A program made the position numbers and the translations under genes. 63,747 nucleotides of DNA from Verrucomicrobiota bacterium (GTDB lineage Bacteria; Verrucomicrobiota; Verrucomicrobiia; Chthoniobacterales; SZAS-18), in NCBI GenBank assembly GCA_025353105.1, contig JANXRG010000047.1, forward strand, positions 1 to 63,747, written 5' to 3'. The notes beneath the pieces are model-generated. The model had not been told where the DNA came from. It saw only the letters and a program-made list of their open reading frames with translations, and ran no database searches. The number at the start of each line of letters is the position of its first letter. Position 1 is the first letter of the stretch. Below are positions 37,823 to 47,120 of this stretch, piece after piece.

Positions 37823-39211
37823 TCAATTTTCGGCCGGGGCCGTTTCGGGCGTTTTCTGGAACTTTACCGAGCCGATTCGCCGGCCGTCGCTCTGCAGGAC
37901 GGTCGCCAAATAGGCGCCCACCCGCACCTGTTCGCCGGCGCGGGGGATGTGGCCAAAGAGGTTGACGATGTAGCCGCTGACCGTGCTGACTTCCGAGCTT
38001 TCAAGCTCGAGCTCGGTGAGGTCGTTCAATTCGTAAAGACCCAGCGTGCCCTTCGCCGTGAACTCATCCGGACTGACGCGCTGAAACTCCGTTGGCGCGG
38101 CGTCAAACTCGTCGCGGATGTCGCCCACAATTTCCGCGAGGACGTTGTCGAGCGTGACGATGCCGACGGTGCCGCCGAATTCATCGACCACGGCGCCAAG
38201 ATGTGCGCCGCGGGAAAGAAAGAGCGTCAGGAGCTTTTCCAGTGGCATCAACTCGGGCACGAGCAGGAGGTCGCGCTTGATTTTAACGAGGTCGGGCGGC
38301 GCCTGCTGCTGCATCTGGCTGAGCAGATCCTTGATGTGCACGAGCCCGAGCGGATTGTCGAGATGCAGGCGGCAAAGCGGGAAACGCGTGTGCCGGGAGT
38401 CCGTCGCGCGCTTGAGGTTCTCCGCGAACGGTTTTTCCGAATCGAGGTACACGACCTCGCCCCGCGGCGTCATGATGTCCCGCACCACCCGCCGGCGAAG
38501 GTCGAGCGTGTTCATCAACAGCTCCTTGCTCATCTTGGACACCTGCTGCGAGTCGGCGTTGTCGCTGAGGATGAGGCGGAGTTCCTCCTCGCTGTGCGTG
38601 ACCTCCATCTCGCTCGCGGGCTCCATCTTGAAGACGTGCTTGAGAATGGCGTTGGACGAAATATTCAGAAACCAAATCGCCGGACGGAAGAGCACATAGA
38701 ACAGGTGCAGCGGGCCGCTGACCCAGAGGGTCGTGGGCAATGATTTCCGGATGGCGAAGACCTTGGGCGCCTGTTCGCCCAAGACGATGTGGAGAAAGGT
38801 GATCGAGGCAAAGGCGAGCACAAACGACGTCGTCCTGATGATCGGTTCGGACGTAACCCCAACCAACAGAAACAACGGATGGAGCATGTGCGCCAGCACG
38901 GGCTCACCGATCCAGCCGAGGCCGAGGCTCGCCAGCGTGATGCCGAGCTGCGAGGCCGAAAGGTACGCGTCGAGGTGATCGGTCGCCCGTTTGGCATACG
39001 GCAGGCGAGGGTCGGTCTCGTCCTCCACGGCGTCGAGTTGGCTGCTGCGGACCTTGACGATGGCGAACTCGGCCGCGACGAAAAATCCGTTCAGCAGGAC
39101 GAGCGCAAAAACGGCGCAGAGCTTCAGGGCGATGACGCCACCGGTGTCCCACTCGCGGACGATGGGGTCGCTCGCGGCATCCGCGAAGAAGATGAGGCTG
39201 GTGGAAATCAT
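37823..39211 (-). CDS. CNNM/CBS-domain membrane protein (HlyC/CorC family)
   Basis: A 462-residue inner-membrane protein. The N-terminal DUF21/CNNM domain has LLNGFFVAAEFAIVKVR, SASQLGITLASLGLGWIGEP and LHIVLGEQAPKVFAIR. Two CBS domains follow (IMTPRGEVVYLDSE; LGAVVDEFGGTVGIVTLDNV), then a CorC_HlyC transporter-associated domain near the C-terminus (GYIVNLFGHIPRAGEQV). Homologues export Mg2+ or resist cobalt; the old hemolysin label is misleading. The start is the ATG at 39211. Monocistronic as far as can be seen. Confidence 0.9.
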   Translation of the reverse strand: MISTSLIFFADAASDPIVREWDTGGVIALKLCAVFALVLLNGFFVAAEFAIVKVRSSQLDAVEDETDPRLPYAKRATDHLDAYLSASQLGITLASLGLGWIGEPVLAHMLHPLFLLVGVTSEPIIRTTSFVLAFASITFLHIVLGEQAPKVFAIRKSLPTTLWVSGPLHLFYVLFRPAIWFLNISSNAILKHVFKMEPASEMEVTHSEEELRLILSDNADSQQVSKMSKELLMNTLDLRRRVVRDIMTPRGEVVYLDSEKPFAENLKRATDSRHTRFPLCRLHLDNPLGLVHIKDLLSQMQQQAPPDLVKIKRDLLLVPELMPLEKLLTLFLSRGAHLGAVVDEFGGTVGIVTLDNVLAEIVGDIRDEFDAAPTEFQRVSPDEFTAKGTLGLYELNDLTELELESSEVSTVSGYIVNLFGHIPRAGEQVRVGAYLATVLQSDGRRIGSVKFQKTPETAPAEN

Positions 39212-39364
39212 GATAGGCGCCGGACGGGTTCAGCGCGGTCCGCCGAAGCGGAGATCACGAATGGGAACGCGATCGCTCAACGCCAGCAGCACGCGTCCAG
39301 CGGCAGGGTGTGCCGGCGGCCGCGTGCGGGGAGTTCGGCATCGCGTCCGGAAACGCGGGCAAGC

Positions 39365-39634
39365 TTACCAGCTCGCCTTGGTCACACCCGGGATCATGCC
39401 CTGCGAGGCCATCTCGCGGAAGGTGAGGCGGGACATGTGGAAACGGCGGATGTACGCGCGACGACGTCCTGTGACCTCGCAGCGGTTGACCACGCGAGTC
39501 GGGCTCGCGTCCCGGGGCAATTGGCTGAGACCCACGTAGTCGCCCTTCGCCTTGAGTTCGGCCCGGACGGCGGCGTACTTCAGGACGGTCTTCTTCTTGC
39601 GATCGTTGCGGTTAATCCAGCTTGTTTTGGCCAT
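39365..39634 (-). CDS. rpsN: 30S ribosomal protein S14
   Basis: An 89-residue ribosomal protein at the head of the small subunit. [20 protein letters not shown] and [20 protein letters not shown] are characteristic, ending [11 protein letters not shown]. Only one Cys is present, so this is the zinc-independent (C-) form. It stands alone rather than in the spc operon. The ATG at 39634 is the family start. Confidence 0.95.
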   Translation of the reverse strand: MAKTSWINRNDRKKKTVLKYAAVRAELKAKGDYVGLSQLPRDASPTRVVNRCEVTGRRRAYIRRFHMSRLTFREMASQGMIPGVTKASW

Positions 39635-39716
39635 AAGAAATTTTGGAAGGCGGGAAATTAGGCGGGAACCGCGGGATTGCAACGGAATTCTTCCGGGCGA
39701 TCCCTCTGTCGCCGCC

Positions 39717-40856
39717 TCAGACGCGGGCCATGCGCGCCAGATGCTCGGTCGGCGAGATGTTGATCGCGTCGATCAAGAGTCGCAGCCGGGCAAAACTCCG
39801 CTTTCTCAGGGTAAAGATCAACCGCGGCAGATGAAACACCTCGGGCTCGCCCCGCTCCTGGCGCAGCGCATCGCATTGTTCAAACTTCCCCTCCTTGAGC
39901 AGGTCCGCGAAATCGAGATTCAACTTGTCGATCGCCTCCGGCTTGAGCCGGCCCTTCAGGCGGATGACCAGCCGCTCCCCGACGTACCGGCTCGAGTGAT
40001 AAACGCGGTAGAAGCGCAGGACCTCATCGACGGCCGTTTCGATGTCGTCTGTGATCTTGAAAAACGCGAAGTCCTCAGCCGAGATTAATCCCTCGGCCAC
40101 GAGGTGCTCGCGCATGAACTTGATCCAGTTCAGCCAGTATTCGCCCCCGGGCCGGTCTACCAGCACGAGCGGCAGGATCTTTGATTTTCCCGTTTGCAGC
40201 AGCGTGAGCGTTTCGAAGCCCTCGTCCATCGTGCCGAATCCGCCCGGGAAGAGCGCGATGGCGTGCGATTCCTTCACGAAATTGAGCTTGCGGGTGAAGA
40301 AGTAGTTGAACTCCACCAGCTTTGGGTCGCCGATGATCGTCTCGTTCGCCTGCTGCTCGAACGGCAGACGGATGTTCAGGCCGAAGCTGCGCTCGCGCCC
40401 GGCCCCTTTTTGCGCCGCCCCCATGATCCCGTCGCCACCGCCGGTGATGATCATGAATCCCTCCTCGCGCATCCGCCGCGCGAACACCTCGGCGGCATGG
40501 TACTCGGCGGACTCGGGCCGCGTGCGCGCGGAACCAAAGATCGATATCTTGGGAATGTCCTTGTAAGGCACCCACATCCGCGCGGCGCGGCGCATCTCCT
40601 TCAGCGCGCGATTGAAGAGCTTGAGGTCCGCGACGCTCATGCGGTCGCGCGCCATCTTGAGGATCGTGCCGATCATCTCCTCGACGATCTCAGGCGAGTG
40701 GTCCGCGCCCCAGCGCTCCACCAGCGCGACCACCTGCGCGTCGATGCTCTCGTTGCCGGTCGGCGGGTACGGCGGCTCCGGGGAAAGCGGTGTGCCCAGC
40801 GGCGTGATCGTCGATTGATCGGGCCCGTCCCGCGGGTCGATGCGGTCATTCTTCAT
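39717..40856 (-). CDS. LOG-family protein (lysine-decarboxylase-like fold)
   Basis: A 379-residue member of the LOG/TIGR00730 superfamily. The nucleotide-binding segments are [16 protein letters not shown], where many LOG proteins read GGGxGxM, and the catalytic [12 protein letters not shown]. Small LOG enzymes release cytokinin bases from ribotides by phosphoribohydrolysis; the larger bacterial members like this one, with extra N- and C-terminal regions, are probably nucleotide 5'-monophosphate nucleosidases (PpnN-like), but this is inferred. It is divergent from the DAHP synthase gene. Confidence 0.85.
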   Translation of the reverse strand: MKNDRIDPRDGPDQSTITPLGTPLSPEPPYPPTGNESIDAQVVALVERWGADHSPEIVEEMIGTILKMARDRMSVADLKLFNRALKEMRRAARMWVPYKDIPKISIFGSARTRPESAEYHAAEVFARRMREEGFMIITGGGDGIMGAAQKGAGRERSFGLNIRLPFEQQANETIIGDPKLVEFNYFFTRKLNFVKESHAIALFPGGFGTMDEGFETLTLLQTGKSKILPLVLVDRPGGEYWLNWIKFMREHLVAEGLISAEDFAFFKITDDIETAVDEVLRFYRVYHSSRYVGERLVIRLKGRLKPEAIDKLNLDFADLLKEGKFEQCDALRQERGEPEVFHLPRLIFTLRKRSFARLRLLIDAINISPTEHLARMARV

Positions 40857-40934
40857 CCCGATATCGTGCCGTTTTCAGGCGAAAACGCAAACCCGCCTGC
40901 TTGCGTTTTTCCGCAACCCGCCTAGAACCCCGCC

Positions 40935-41954
40935 ATGATCATCGTCCTCAAGCCGCACACGCCGCCCGATCAAGTCGAGCAGGTGATTGCCGAGGTGGCG
41001 CGGCTCGGCTACACGCCGCATGCCATCCGCGGCGCGATCCAGACGGTCGTCGCGGCCATCGGCGACGAGACCACGCATCACACGCTGGAGGCGCTCAGCG
41101 CGCTGCCGCAGGTGCAAAAGGTGATGGCGGTGCAGAAGCGGTACAAACTCGTCAGCCGCGAGTCGCACCCGGCTCCGACGGTAATTGACGTCGCCGGTGT
41201 CCCGATCGGCGGATCGCGGATCGCATTGATGGCGGGACCGTGCTCGGTGGAGAGCGAGGAGCAAATCCTGCAAACGGCGCGCGCGGTGAAGGCGGCGGGC
41301 GCGACGATCCTGCGCGGCGGCGCCTACAAGCCGCGCACTTCGCCCTACGAATTCCAGGGTCTCGGGCGCGATGGCCTGCGGCTGCTCGATTTGGCGCGGC
41401 GCGAAACCGGGCTGCGCATCATCACGGAGGTGCTGAGCGAGAACGACGTGGAGGCCGTCGCGGAGGTGGCCGACATCCTGCAGATCGGCGCACGCAACGC
41501 GCAGAATTTCCAGCTCCTGATCGCCGCCGCGCGCACGGGCAAACCCATCCTGCTGAAGCGCGGCATGAGCGAACGGATTGAGGAGTGGTTCCTCGCCGCC
41601 GAATACATCCTCAGCGCGGGAAATCCCAACGTCATGCTCTGCGAGCGCGGCATTCGCACCTTCGAGACGTACACTCGCAACACCCTCGATCTCGCCGCGG
41701 TCGCGATCGCCAAGAAGGAAACGCACCTCCCGATCATCGTGGACCCAAGCCAGGGCTGTGGCCGCGCCGATCTCGTGCCCGCGCTCTGCGCCGGGGCCAT
41801 CGCGATGGGCGCGGACGGCCTGATCATCGAGGTCCATCCGAATCCCGCCGAGGCCATGAGCGATGGCCAACAGCAGATCTCGTTCGACCGTTTTGCCGCG
41901 CTCGTGCCAGAACTCGGCCCGATCCTGGGCGCGGTGGGCCGCACGTTCCTTTGA
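40935..41954 (+). CDS. aroF: 3-deoxy-7-phosphoheptulonate synthase (AroA type I beta)
   Basis: Condenses PEP and erythrose 4-phosphate, the first step of aromatic amino-acid synthesis. The 339-residue protein has an N-terminal ferredoxin-like regulatory domain of ~70 residues (MIIVLKPHTPPDQVEQV), as in Thermotoga-type enzymes feedback-inhibited by Tyr or Phe. The barrel has MAGPCSVESEEQI, RGGAYKPRTSPYEFQGLG, KRGMSERIEEWFLAAEYI and PIIVDPSQGCGRADLV, including the metal-binding residues. The gene symbol is a common label; aroG or aroH is equally possible. Confidence 0.93.
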   Translation: MIIVLKPHTPPDQVEQVIAEVARLGYTPHAIRGAIQTVVAAIGDETTHHTLEALSALPQVQKVMAVQKRYKLVSRESHPAPTVIDVAGVPIGGSRIALMAGPCSVESEEQILQTARAVKAAGATILRGGAYKPRTSPYEFQGLGRDGLRLLDLARRETGLRIITEVLSENDVEAVAEVADILQIGARNAQNFQLLIAAARTGKPILLKRGMSERIEEWFLAAEYILSAGNPNVMLCERGIRTFETYTRNTLDLAAVAIAKKETHLPIIVDPSQGCGRADLVPALCAGAIAMGADGLIIEVHPNPAEAMSDGQQQISFDRFAALVPELGPILGAVGRTFL

Positions 41955-41972
41955 ACTTGTGCGACCCAAAAA

Positions 41973-42479
41973 TTATCCGACGGGAATCACATCCGGCGCC
42001 TGATGCATGGTGTGCCGCAGTACGCGGATGAGATAGATCAGGATGCCAACGTTGAGCGCGATCACGCTCGCCTTGCCCCAACTCGGATGGTGCGAGAAGT
42101 GCCACAACTCGATCGGGATGAAGGAAGCCGTCACGATCGTGGTCATCCACTCGGCCCAACGCTTGCGCCGCAGCAGCCCGATGCCCTCGGTCAGGTAAAT
42201 CGCGGCATAGACAAAGATGAATTCGCTCACGTGCTTCAGCGTGGTGTCGTTGTAGCCGCCGACCCTTTGAATCACGCGCTCCATGAACGCGTTCTCGGGG
42301 TCGACGTGCAGAAACTCCGCCAGGCGGTAGCACTCGACGGTCAAATCCTTGTGGAGCATGCCCAGCGCCGCCAGCGCCAGTGTCATCAGGAACAGCGCCT
42401 TCAACAATTTGAACACGCCGATGACGACAAGCCAGCGCGATTCGCCCTGGGAAGGAGGCGTGATGACCTTGTGGGACAT
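41973..42479 (-). CDS. DUF2127 membrane protein
   Basis: A 168-residue inner-membrane protein with four hydrophobic helices. VIGVFKLLKALFLMTLALAA, SEFIFVYAAIYLTEGIGLL and the conserved RKRWAEWMTTIVTASFIPIE are DUF2127 signatures. Function unknown. The ATG at 42479 is chosen; the frame opens earlier but would overlap the divergent MFS gene. Only 8 bp separate the two start codons as annotated. Confidence 0.82.
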   Translation of the reverse strand: MSHKVITPPSQGESRWLVVIGVFKLLKALFLMTLALAALGMLHKDLTVECYRLAEFLHVDPENAFMERVIQRVGGYNDTTLKHVSEFIFVYAAIYLTEGIGLLRRKRWAEWMTTIVTASFIPIELWHFSHHPSWGKASVIALNVGILIYLIRVLRHTMHQAPDVIPVG

Positions 42480-42487
42480 GGGGCTTG

Positions 42488-43789
42488 ATGGAACATGCGC
42501 GGCCGCCGGATGAGAAGCAGAAAAGGCGCTTTTCATGGCCGGCGGCGTTCGACAGTCGGTGGCTGACCGCTATCGTCGCCGCTCCTCCCGTGTCCCTGCT
42601 CCGCGATCCCCGCATCCACCGCGTGCTCGGCGCCAACGCCGTTTCGTCGATTGGCTCCGGCGTGACGATGATCGCCGTGCCGTGGCTCATCGTGCAGCGG
42701 CCTGGCGGCGCATGGATTTTCGGCTACGCGACCGCCGCGATCACTCTCGCGCTGGTTCTGCTGCTTCCGTACTACGGCTGGCTCCTCGATCGTCATTCCC
42801 GCAAGACCGTCCTGCTCGCGGGCGAGGCGTTTGGCCTCCTCGCCACGACCGTCTTTCTCGCGCTCGCGATTTTCCGCGGGGAATTTGCGACCTGGCACCT
42901 CGTCGGTATTTTTTCTGCGGGCACGCTCTACTACACGATTCACTACCCCGCGCTGTTTGCCTTCAACCAGGAAGTGTTTGAACTCGCGCAATACCGCGAA
43001 CTCGCCGGCCTCGTGGAAGTGCAGGGACAGACGGCGTCGGTCATCGCGGGCGGTCTGGCCGCGGTGCTCATCGAACGCGTCGATCTCACCGCGCTTTTGG
43101 GCCTGAGCACCGCGAGCTATTTGCTGAGCTTTTTCATCCTGCGACCGCTGCCGTACGCGCGTTCGGCGGGCCGCACGCCCTCAAAACTCTCCGCGCTCCA
43201 ACAGATCGGCGAGGGTTGGCGTTACCTGGGCGAGCGGCCGGGCTTCGCGATGTTCTTGTTTTGCGCGTTCATTCCTTTTGTCGGCGTGATGGTGAGCAAC
43301 TACCTCTTTCCGATCTACGCGAGCCGCGCTTTGCAGGCCGGCCCGGCCGTCTTCGGCGCGGGCGAGGTCACGTTCGCCGTTGGTTCGATTCTCGCGGGGC
43401 TGACGATTCCGCACCTGACCGAGTCGATCGGAAGCTATCGCACGGTGCTATTGACCGTTGCGATGTTCGCGTTGGCCGCGGGACTGCTGGCGATATTCCC
43501 CGCGGTGGCGTTGTACCTCGTGCTTAGCGCGATGCTGGGCTGGGGGAATGCCGGTTCGCGCGTCGCGCGGAGCACGATCATTCTCACCGCGGTGCCGAAT
43601 TCGCTCATCGGCCGGGTCAACGTGCTCTTTAACCTGTTCGAGCGTTTGTTGCGCACGTTTGTCCTGCTCTTTCTCACGTCACAGGTGGATCGACTTGGCG
43701 CGCCGTTTGGGTTTGGCGTGGTGTCCGTGATGGCCGCGTTGGCCTGGATCGGTGTCGCGGCGAACCGCAAATCCGTGCCGGCGGCGTAG
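42488..43789 (+). CDS. MFS transporter (permease family)
   Basis: A 433-residue transporter with about 12 membrane helices. RDPRIHRVLGANAVSSIGSG begins the first helix, and GWLLDRHSRKTVLLAGEAFG is the MFS A-type loop between helices 2 and 3. Similar transporters (enterobactin exporter/MFS_3 group) export siderophores or drugs. The annotated ATG gives a charged 30-residue lead; a GTG at 42590 would start just before the first helix and would leave space for a divergent promoter. The substrate is unknown. Confidence 0.85.
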   Translation: MEHARPPDEKQKRRFSWPAAFDSRWLTAIVAAPPVSLLRDPRIHRVLGANAVSSIGSGVTMIAVPWLIVQRPGGAWIFGYATAAITLALVLLLPYYGWLLDRHSRKTVLLAGEAFGLLATTVFLALAIFRGEFATWHLVGIFSAGTLYYTIHYPALFAFNQEVFELAQYRELAGLVEVQGQTASVIAGGLAAVLIERVDLTALLGLSTASYLLSFFILRPLPYARSAGRTPSKLSALQQIGEGWRYLGERPGFAMFLFCAFIPFVGVMVSNYLFPIYASRALQAGPAVFGAGEVTFAVGSILAGLTIPHLTESIGSYRTVLLTVAMFALAAGLLAIFPAVALYLVLSAMLGWGNAGSRVARSTIILTAVPNSLIGRVNVLFNLFERLLRTFVLLFLTSQVDRLGAPFGFGVVSVMAALAWIGVAANRKSVPAA

Positions 43790-43867
43790 ATCGTCCCGGC
43801 GAGCCCCGTCGCGCCAGGATGACGCGATCCACCTTTGCCTCGGCCGGATTCGGCCTTAGCTTTCCTG

Positions 43868-44032
43868 GTGCCGACCAATGCATACGACTGGCAAAGCCTT
43901 GCGGCCCTGAGCATCGTGCTTGTAACGGTCGTGACCCTGGGTGTGGTGTTCGTGCGGCGGCTCCGACGCTCACCGAAGGGTGGATGCGGGGGCGATTGCG
44001 GCTGCGGGAAGACCGAGCTGCGCGGGAAGTGA
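43868..44032 (+). CDS. FeoB-associated Cys-rich membrane protein
   Basis: A 54-residue peptide: one membrane helix (LAALSIVLVTVVTLGVVFV), a basic RRLRRS boundary and a Cys-rich tail GGCGGDCGCGK. This is the layout of the small FeoC-like proteins found beside feoB, thought to handle Fe(II) or stabilise FeoB. It probably starts at the GTG at 43868; a TTG at 43835 is an alternative. Unusually, it is convergent to feoB (10-bp gap between the two gene ends), so it is expressed from the opposite strand. Confidence 0.72.
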   Translation: MPTNAYDWQSLAALSIVLVTVVTLGVVFVRRLRRSPKGGCGGDCGCGKTELRGK

Positions 44033-44042
44033 GCCAACCGGT

Positions 44043-46175
44043 TCAGTATCCCAACCGGGTACCGACCTGGTAAAACACCAGCGAAGCGACGTACGCAAAG
44101 CCTGTCATGTAGAAAAACAGGAACACGGGCCAGCGCCACGTGTTCGTTTCACGACGCACGACCGCGAGCGTCGCGATGCACTGCATCGAGAACACGAAAT
44201 AAATCATGATGGTCAGACAGACCAGCGGCGTGAAGACCGGGCGTCCATCGGGCCACTTGTCCGCGAGGAGGGCCTTGCGCACGGAGTCGGTGCCGGCCTC
44301 CGCCTTGTCGTCCGCCCCACCGACCGAATAGACGACGGCCACGGTGCTGACGAAGACCTCGCGCGCCGCCTGCGCGCCGATCAACCCGATGCCGATCTTC
44401 CAATTCAAGCCGAGCGGAACCAGCGCAGGCTCGATGAACTTGCCCATCCGCCCCGCGAAACTCTGCGCCAGGTGATCCTCGGGTTTGTCGGTCCCGGTCT
44501 TCGGATAGTACGCGAGCGCCCAGAGGAGAATGCTGAGTCCGAGGATGATCGTGCCGGCCCGGCGGATAAACGCTCTCGCCCGATCGAGCATCCCCTGCAT
44601 CACGGTGCGGACCGACGGCCGGCGGTAGGGCGGGAGCTCAAGCACGAGCGGGAGCGGCCGACCGCGCAGGATCGTGCGCTTGAACAACCAGGCAAACGCG
44701 AACGCGGTCAGCGTCCCGAGCGCGTACATCCCCATCAGCAGCCCGGCCTTCTGCCACGCCGGCACATCGTCCGTGGGAAAGAGCGTCGCTATCATTAGTC
44801 CGTAAACCGGCAGGCGAGCCGAACAGCTCATGAAGGGCGCCACCATGATCGTCGCGAGGCGATCCTTCGGGTTCTCGATCGTGCGCGTGGCCATGATACC
44901 GGGAATGGCGCAGGCGTAGGAACTGAGCAGCGGGATGAACGATTTTCCGTGCAACCCGACGCCGCTCATCACGCGGTCCATGATGAAAGCCGCGCGCGCC
45001 ATGTAGCCACTGTCTTCGAGCAGGCCGATGAACAGGAACAAAATCAAAATCTGCGGCAGGAACACGATGACGCCGCCCACCCCCTTGATCACGCCGTCAG
45101 TGATCAAGCTCTGCAGGTCGCCCGGCGGCATCGCCGTCTTCATCCATTCACCGGCCTGCCCGAAGAGCCATTTGATGCCATCCATCGGATAATTCGCGAG
45201 CGTGAAGATGCTCAAGAACATCAAGCCCATGATCGTCAGAAAAATGAGCCAGCCCCAGACGGGGTGAATGAGGACGGCGTCGGCGCGATCGGTGAAGCTC
45301 GTCTTCGCGTCGGCGGCGTCCGCGCCGCGGCGCAACACGCCCTCGCAAATCTCGCCGATGCGCGTGTAGCGGTCGCCGATGGTGTCCTCCTGCCACGTGG
45401 GCAGCTTTTCGAGCAGCGACGCCCGGGCGGTCCGGAACCGATGCAGCATATGCTCCCAGCCCAGGTCGACCACGAGCCGGTCGGCGCGCTCATCGCTCAG
45501 CAGCAAAATCAGAATCGCGCGAATCTGCGCGAAGCCCAGGTGATGATTCGGCGGCAGCTCGGTGCGGATCATTTCCAGCGATTGATCGACGAGCGGGGGC
45601 ACGGGCACCTTCCAGTCCGGGGACGAATCCGCCGGCCGGCTGAGCGCGATGCGTAACTCGGCGAGACCGGCGCGCGTTTTCGCGCTGCATGGAATCACCG
45701 GCACGCCGATCCGCCGCGAAAGCTCCGCCACGTCGATCGTGTCGCCGTTGTCCTGCGCGAGATCGATCATGTTGAGCGCGATGATTGTCGGCAGACCCAG
45801 CTCGATGACCTGGCTCGCGAGATAAAGGTTTCGCTCGAGGTTCGCGGCGTCGACCACGCATACCACCCGGTCCGGGCGCGGTGTGTCGGGCAGCACGCCG
45901 AGCAGCACATCGCGCGTCACCGCCTCATCCGGCGACTGCGGCGTGAGGCTGTAGGTGCCGGGTAGATCGATCATCCGCGCCTCGCGACCATGCTGCGTCA
46001 TAAAGACGCCGATCTTTTTCTCGACCGTGACGCCCGGGTAGTTCGCAATCTTTTGCCGCAGCCCCGTAAGCGCGTTAAAGAGCGTCGTTTTGCCGCTGTT
46101 CGGATTTCCGATCAACGCGACGGTCGCAAGCTCCGTTTCGATTCCGGGCGCGACATCAATCTGTTCGGTGGGCAT
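44043..46175 (-). CDS. feoB: Ferrous iron transporter FeoB
   Basis: A 710-residue inner-membrane Fe(II) transporter. The N-terminal G domain has VALIGNPNSGKTTLFNALTG (G1), IDLPGTYSLTP (G3) and ALNMIDLAQ (G4). The GDI-like spacer and a membrane domain with Gate motifs follow (SSYACAIPGIMATRTI; CSARLPVYGLMIATLF). All GTPase motifs are intact. It is the last gene of a feoA-feoA-feoB operon, 32 bp after the second feoA. Confidence 0.97.
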   Translation of the reverse strand: MPTEQIDVAPGIETELATVALIGNPNSGKTTLFNALTGLRQKIANYPGVTVEKKIGVFMTQHGREARMIDLPGTYSLTPQSPDEAVTRDVLLGVLPDTPRPDRVVCVVDAANLERNLYLASQVIELGLPTIIALNMIDLAQDNGDTIDVAELSRRIGVPVIPCSAKTRAGLAELRIALSRPADSSPDWKVPVPPLVDQSLEMIRTELPPNHHLGFAQIRAILILLLSDERADRLVVDLGWEHMLHRFRTARASLLEKLPTWQEDTIGDRYTRIGEICEGVLRRGADAADAKTSFTDRADAVLIHPVWGWLIFLTIMGLMFLSIFTLANYPMDGIKWLFGQAGEWMKTAMPPGDLQSLITDGVIKGVGGVIVFLPQILILFLFIGLLEDSGYMARAAFIMDRVMSGVGLHGKSFIPLLSSYACAIPGIMATRTIENPKDRLATIMVAPFMSCSARLPVYGLMIATLFPTDDVPAWQKAGLLMGMYALGTLTAFAFAWLFKRTILRGRPLPLVLELPPYRRPSVRTVMQGMLDRARAFIRRAGTIILGLSILLWALAYYPKTGTDKPEDHLAQSFAGRMGKFIEPALVPLGLNWKIGIGLIGAQAAREVFVSTVAVVYSVGGADDKAEAGTDSVRKALLADKWPDGRPVFTPLVCLTIMIYFVFSMQCIATLAVVRRETNTWRWPVFLFFYMTGFAYVASLVFYQVGTRLGY

Positions 46176-46207
46176 GGCGGAACGAAAATCAACCGGGGAC
46201 GCGGTGG

Positions 46208-46453
46208 CTACACGGGCCGGACTTCGATCTGTTCCGCGTCGAGTTTGCGCAGCGAGAGGCGATAGCCGCGCAGTTCGATTTCCAGCGGATCTCCGAGTGG
46301 CGCCCAGCGGAGGAATTTCACGAGCGTACCGTTGACCAGCCCCATTTCGCGAAGGCGCTTGAGGGGCTCGAGCTCCCCGTGGAAACCAACCACCACCGCC
46401 TGCGAACCGGGCTCAAGATCGGACAGACGGGGGGTCGGAGAATCGTTCGGCAT
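46208..46453 (-). CDS. feoA: FeoA-domain protein (copy 2)
   Basis: An 81-residue SH3-like protein of the FeoA family, which binds and modulates FeoB. LSDLEPGSQAVVVGFHGELE, KRLREMGLVNGT and LRGYRLSLRKLDAEQIEV match the family. It lies directly upstream of feoB and 9 bp after the first feoA. Two separate FeoA proteins may act together or with different partners. Confidence 0.9.
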   Translation of the reverse strand: MPNDSPTPRLSDLEPGSQAVVVGFHGELEPLKRLREMGLVNGTLVKFLRWAPLGDPLEIELRGYRLSLRKLDAEQIEVRPV

Positions 46454-46462
46454 GGAACGGAC

Positions 46463-46720
46463 TTACGAGCGGACCGGCTCGATGAGGATGTCTTTCGCGA
46501 GCTCCTTGCTGAGGGCGAGTCGCGTGCCGCACACCTGACAGACGAGCGCCGCGCCGTGCGAAAGTTTGACGATCTCCGCCGACTCGCAAAATCCCATCTC
46601 GCGAAGGCGCTGGCACTGGGCCGGTTTGGCTTCCAAGGCCAGCAGCCGAAGCCGCTTTCCGAGCGGCGCCGTGAGCAGCGACAGCGGGATCGATTTCGGG
46701 GCGTTTTTGACGAGGTGCAT
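46463..46720 (-). CDS. feoA: FeoA-domain protein (copy 1)
   Basis: An 85-residue FeoA homologue, the first gene of the feo operon. IPLSLLTAPLGKRLRLLALE, CQRLREMGFCESAEIVKL and GTRLALSKELAKDILIEP fit the SH3-like fold. It differs from copy 2 in having five Cys residues, including CQVCG, suggestive of metal or redox sensing (inference). Upstream, a perfect TTGCGAC/GTCGCAA repeat (46729-46735 and 46756-46762) may be an operator. Confidence 0.88.
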   Translation of the reverse strand: MHLVKNAPKSIPLSLLTAPLGKRLRLLALEAKPAQCQRLREMGFCESAEIVKLSHGAALVCQVCGTRLALSKELAKDILIEPVRS

Positions 46721-46728
46721 TAGAGAAG

Positions 46729-46762
46729 TTGCGACACAGTATCATCTTCCTTGGCGTCGCAA
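46729..46762. promoter_or_regulatory. Inverted repeat upstream of feoA
   Basis: TTGCGAC (46729-46735) and GTCGCAA (46756-46762) are perfect inverted copies, 20 bases apart, beginning 9 bp from the first feoA start. This could be the binding site of an iron-responsive regulator, but it does not match the classical Fur box. Confidence 0.4.
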
Positions 46763-46859
46763 ACAGAAATTCTTCTCTGTAAACGCACAACTCGTCATGA
46801 CACAGCGCAAGGCGGAATCGCGTTGACGAGGGCGGGGGCGCCGACTATTTCTCCGGCGA

Positions 46860-46995
46860 CTCTTATCGAGAGTGGCGGAGGGACTGGCCCGACGATGCCA
46901 CGGCAACCGCCGGATTCTGCAAGGAATTCGGGTCCAGGTGCCAAATCCAGCTTCGGTTGTCGCGCTCTGCGTGGCGACCGGGGAAAAGATGAGGG
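46860..46995 (+). ncRNA. SAM-I (S-box) riboswitch
   Basis: Conserved parts appear in order: P1 5' strand CTCTTATC (46860-46867) followed by GAGAGTGGCGGAGGGA, then CTGGCCCGACGATGCCACGG and CAACCGC, then GGTGCCAAATCC near 46937, a P4 stem (CGGTTGTCGC ... GGCGACCG), and GGAAAAGATGAGGG (46982-46995), whose GATGAGGG pairs with the P1 5' strand. This is the canonical S-adenosylmethionine aptamer. Bound SAM normally turns off the downstream gene, here the threonine-synthase-like gene at 47121. Confidence 0.93.
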
Positions 46996-47047
46996 AACAG
47001 TCTATCGAACGGGCACCCGGACTCCAACCGGACCAGCCTCGACCCGG

Positions 47048-47075
47048 CAGCCTCTTCCTCATCGCGAAGAGGCTG
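47048..47075 (+). terminator. Hairpin in the riboswitch expression platform
   Basis: CAGCCTCTTC (47048-47057) and GAAGAGGCTG (47066-47075) form a perfect 10-bp stem with an 8-base loop, followed by ATTCGTTT. The T run is weak, so it may be a terminator or part of a translation switch; a second stem GGCAGG/CCTGCC lies just before the start codon. Confidence 0.5.
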
Positions 47076-47120
47076 ATTCGTTTCAGCCCTCGGCAGGAGT
47101 CGCCCAACCGAACCCTGCCC

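Noticed and set aside
46721-46770. Fur box for the feo operon
   Set aside because: An inverted repeat is present, but its sequence (TTGCGAC/GTCGCAA) does not resemble the GATAATGATAATCATTATC consensus.
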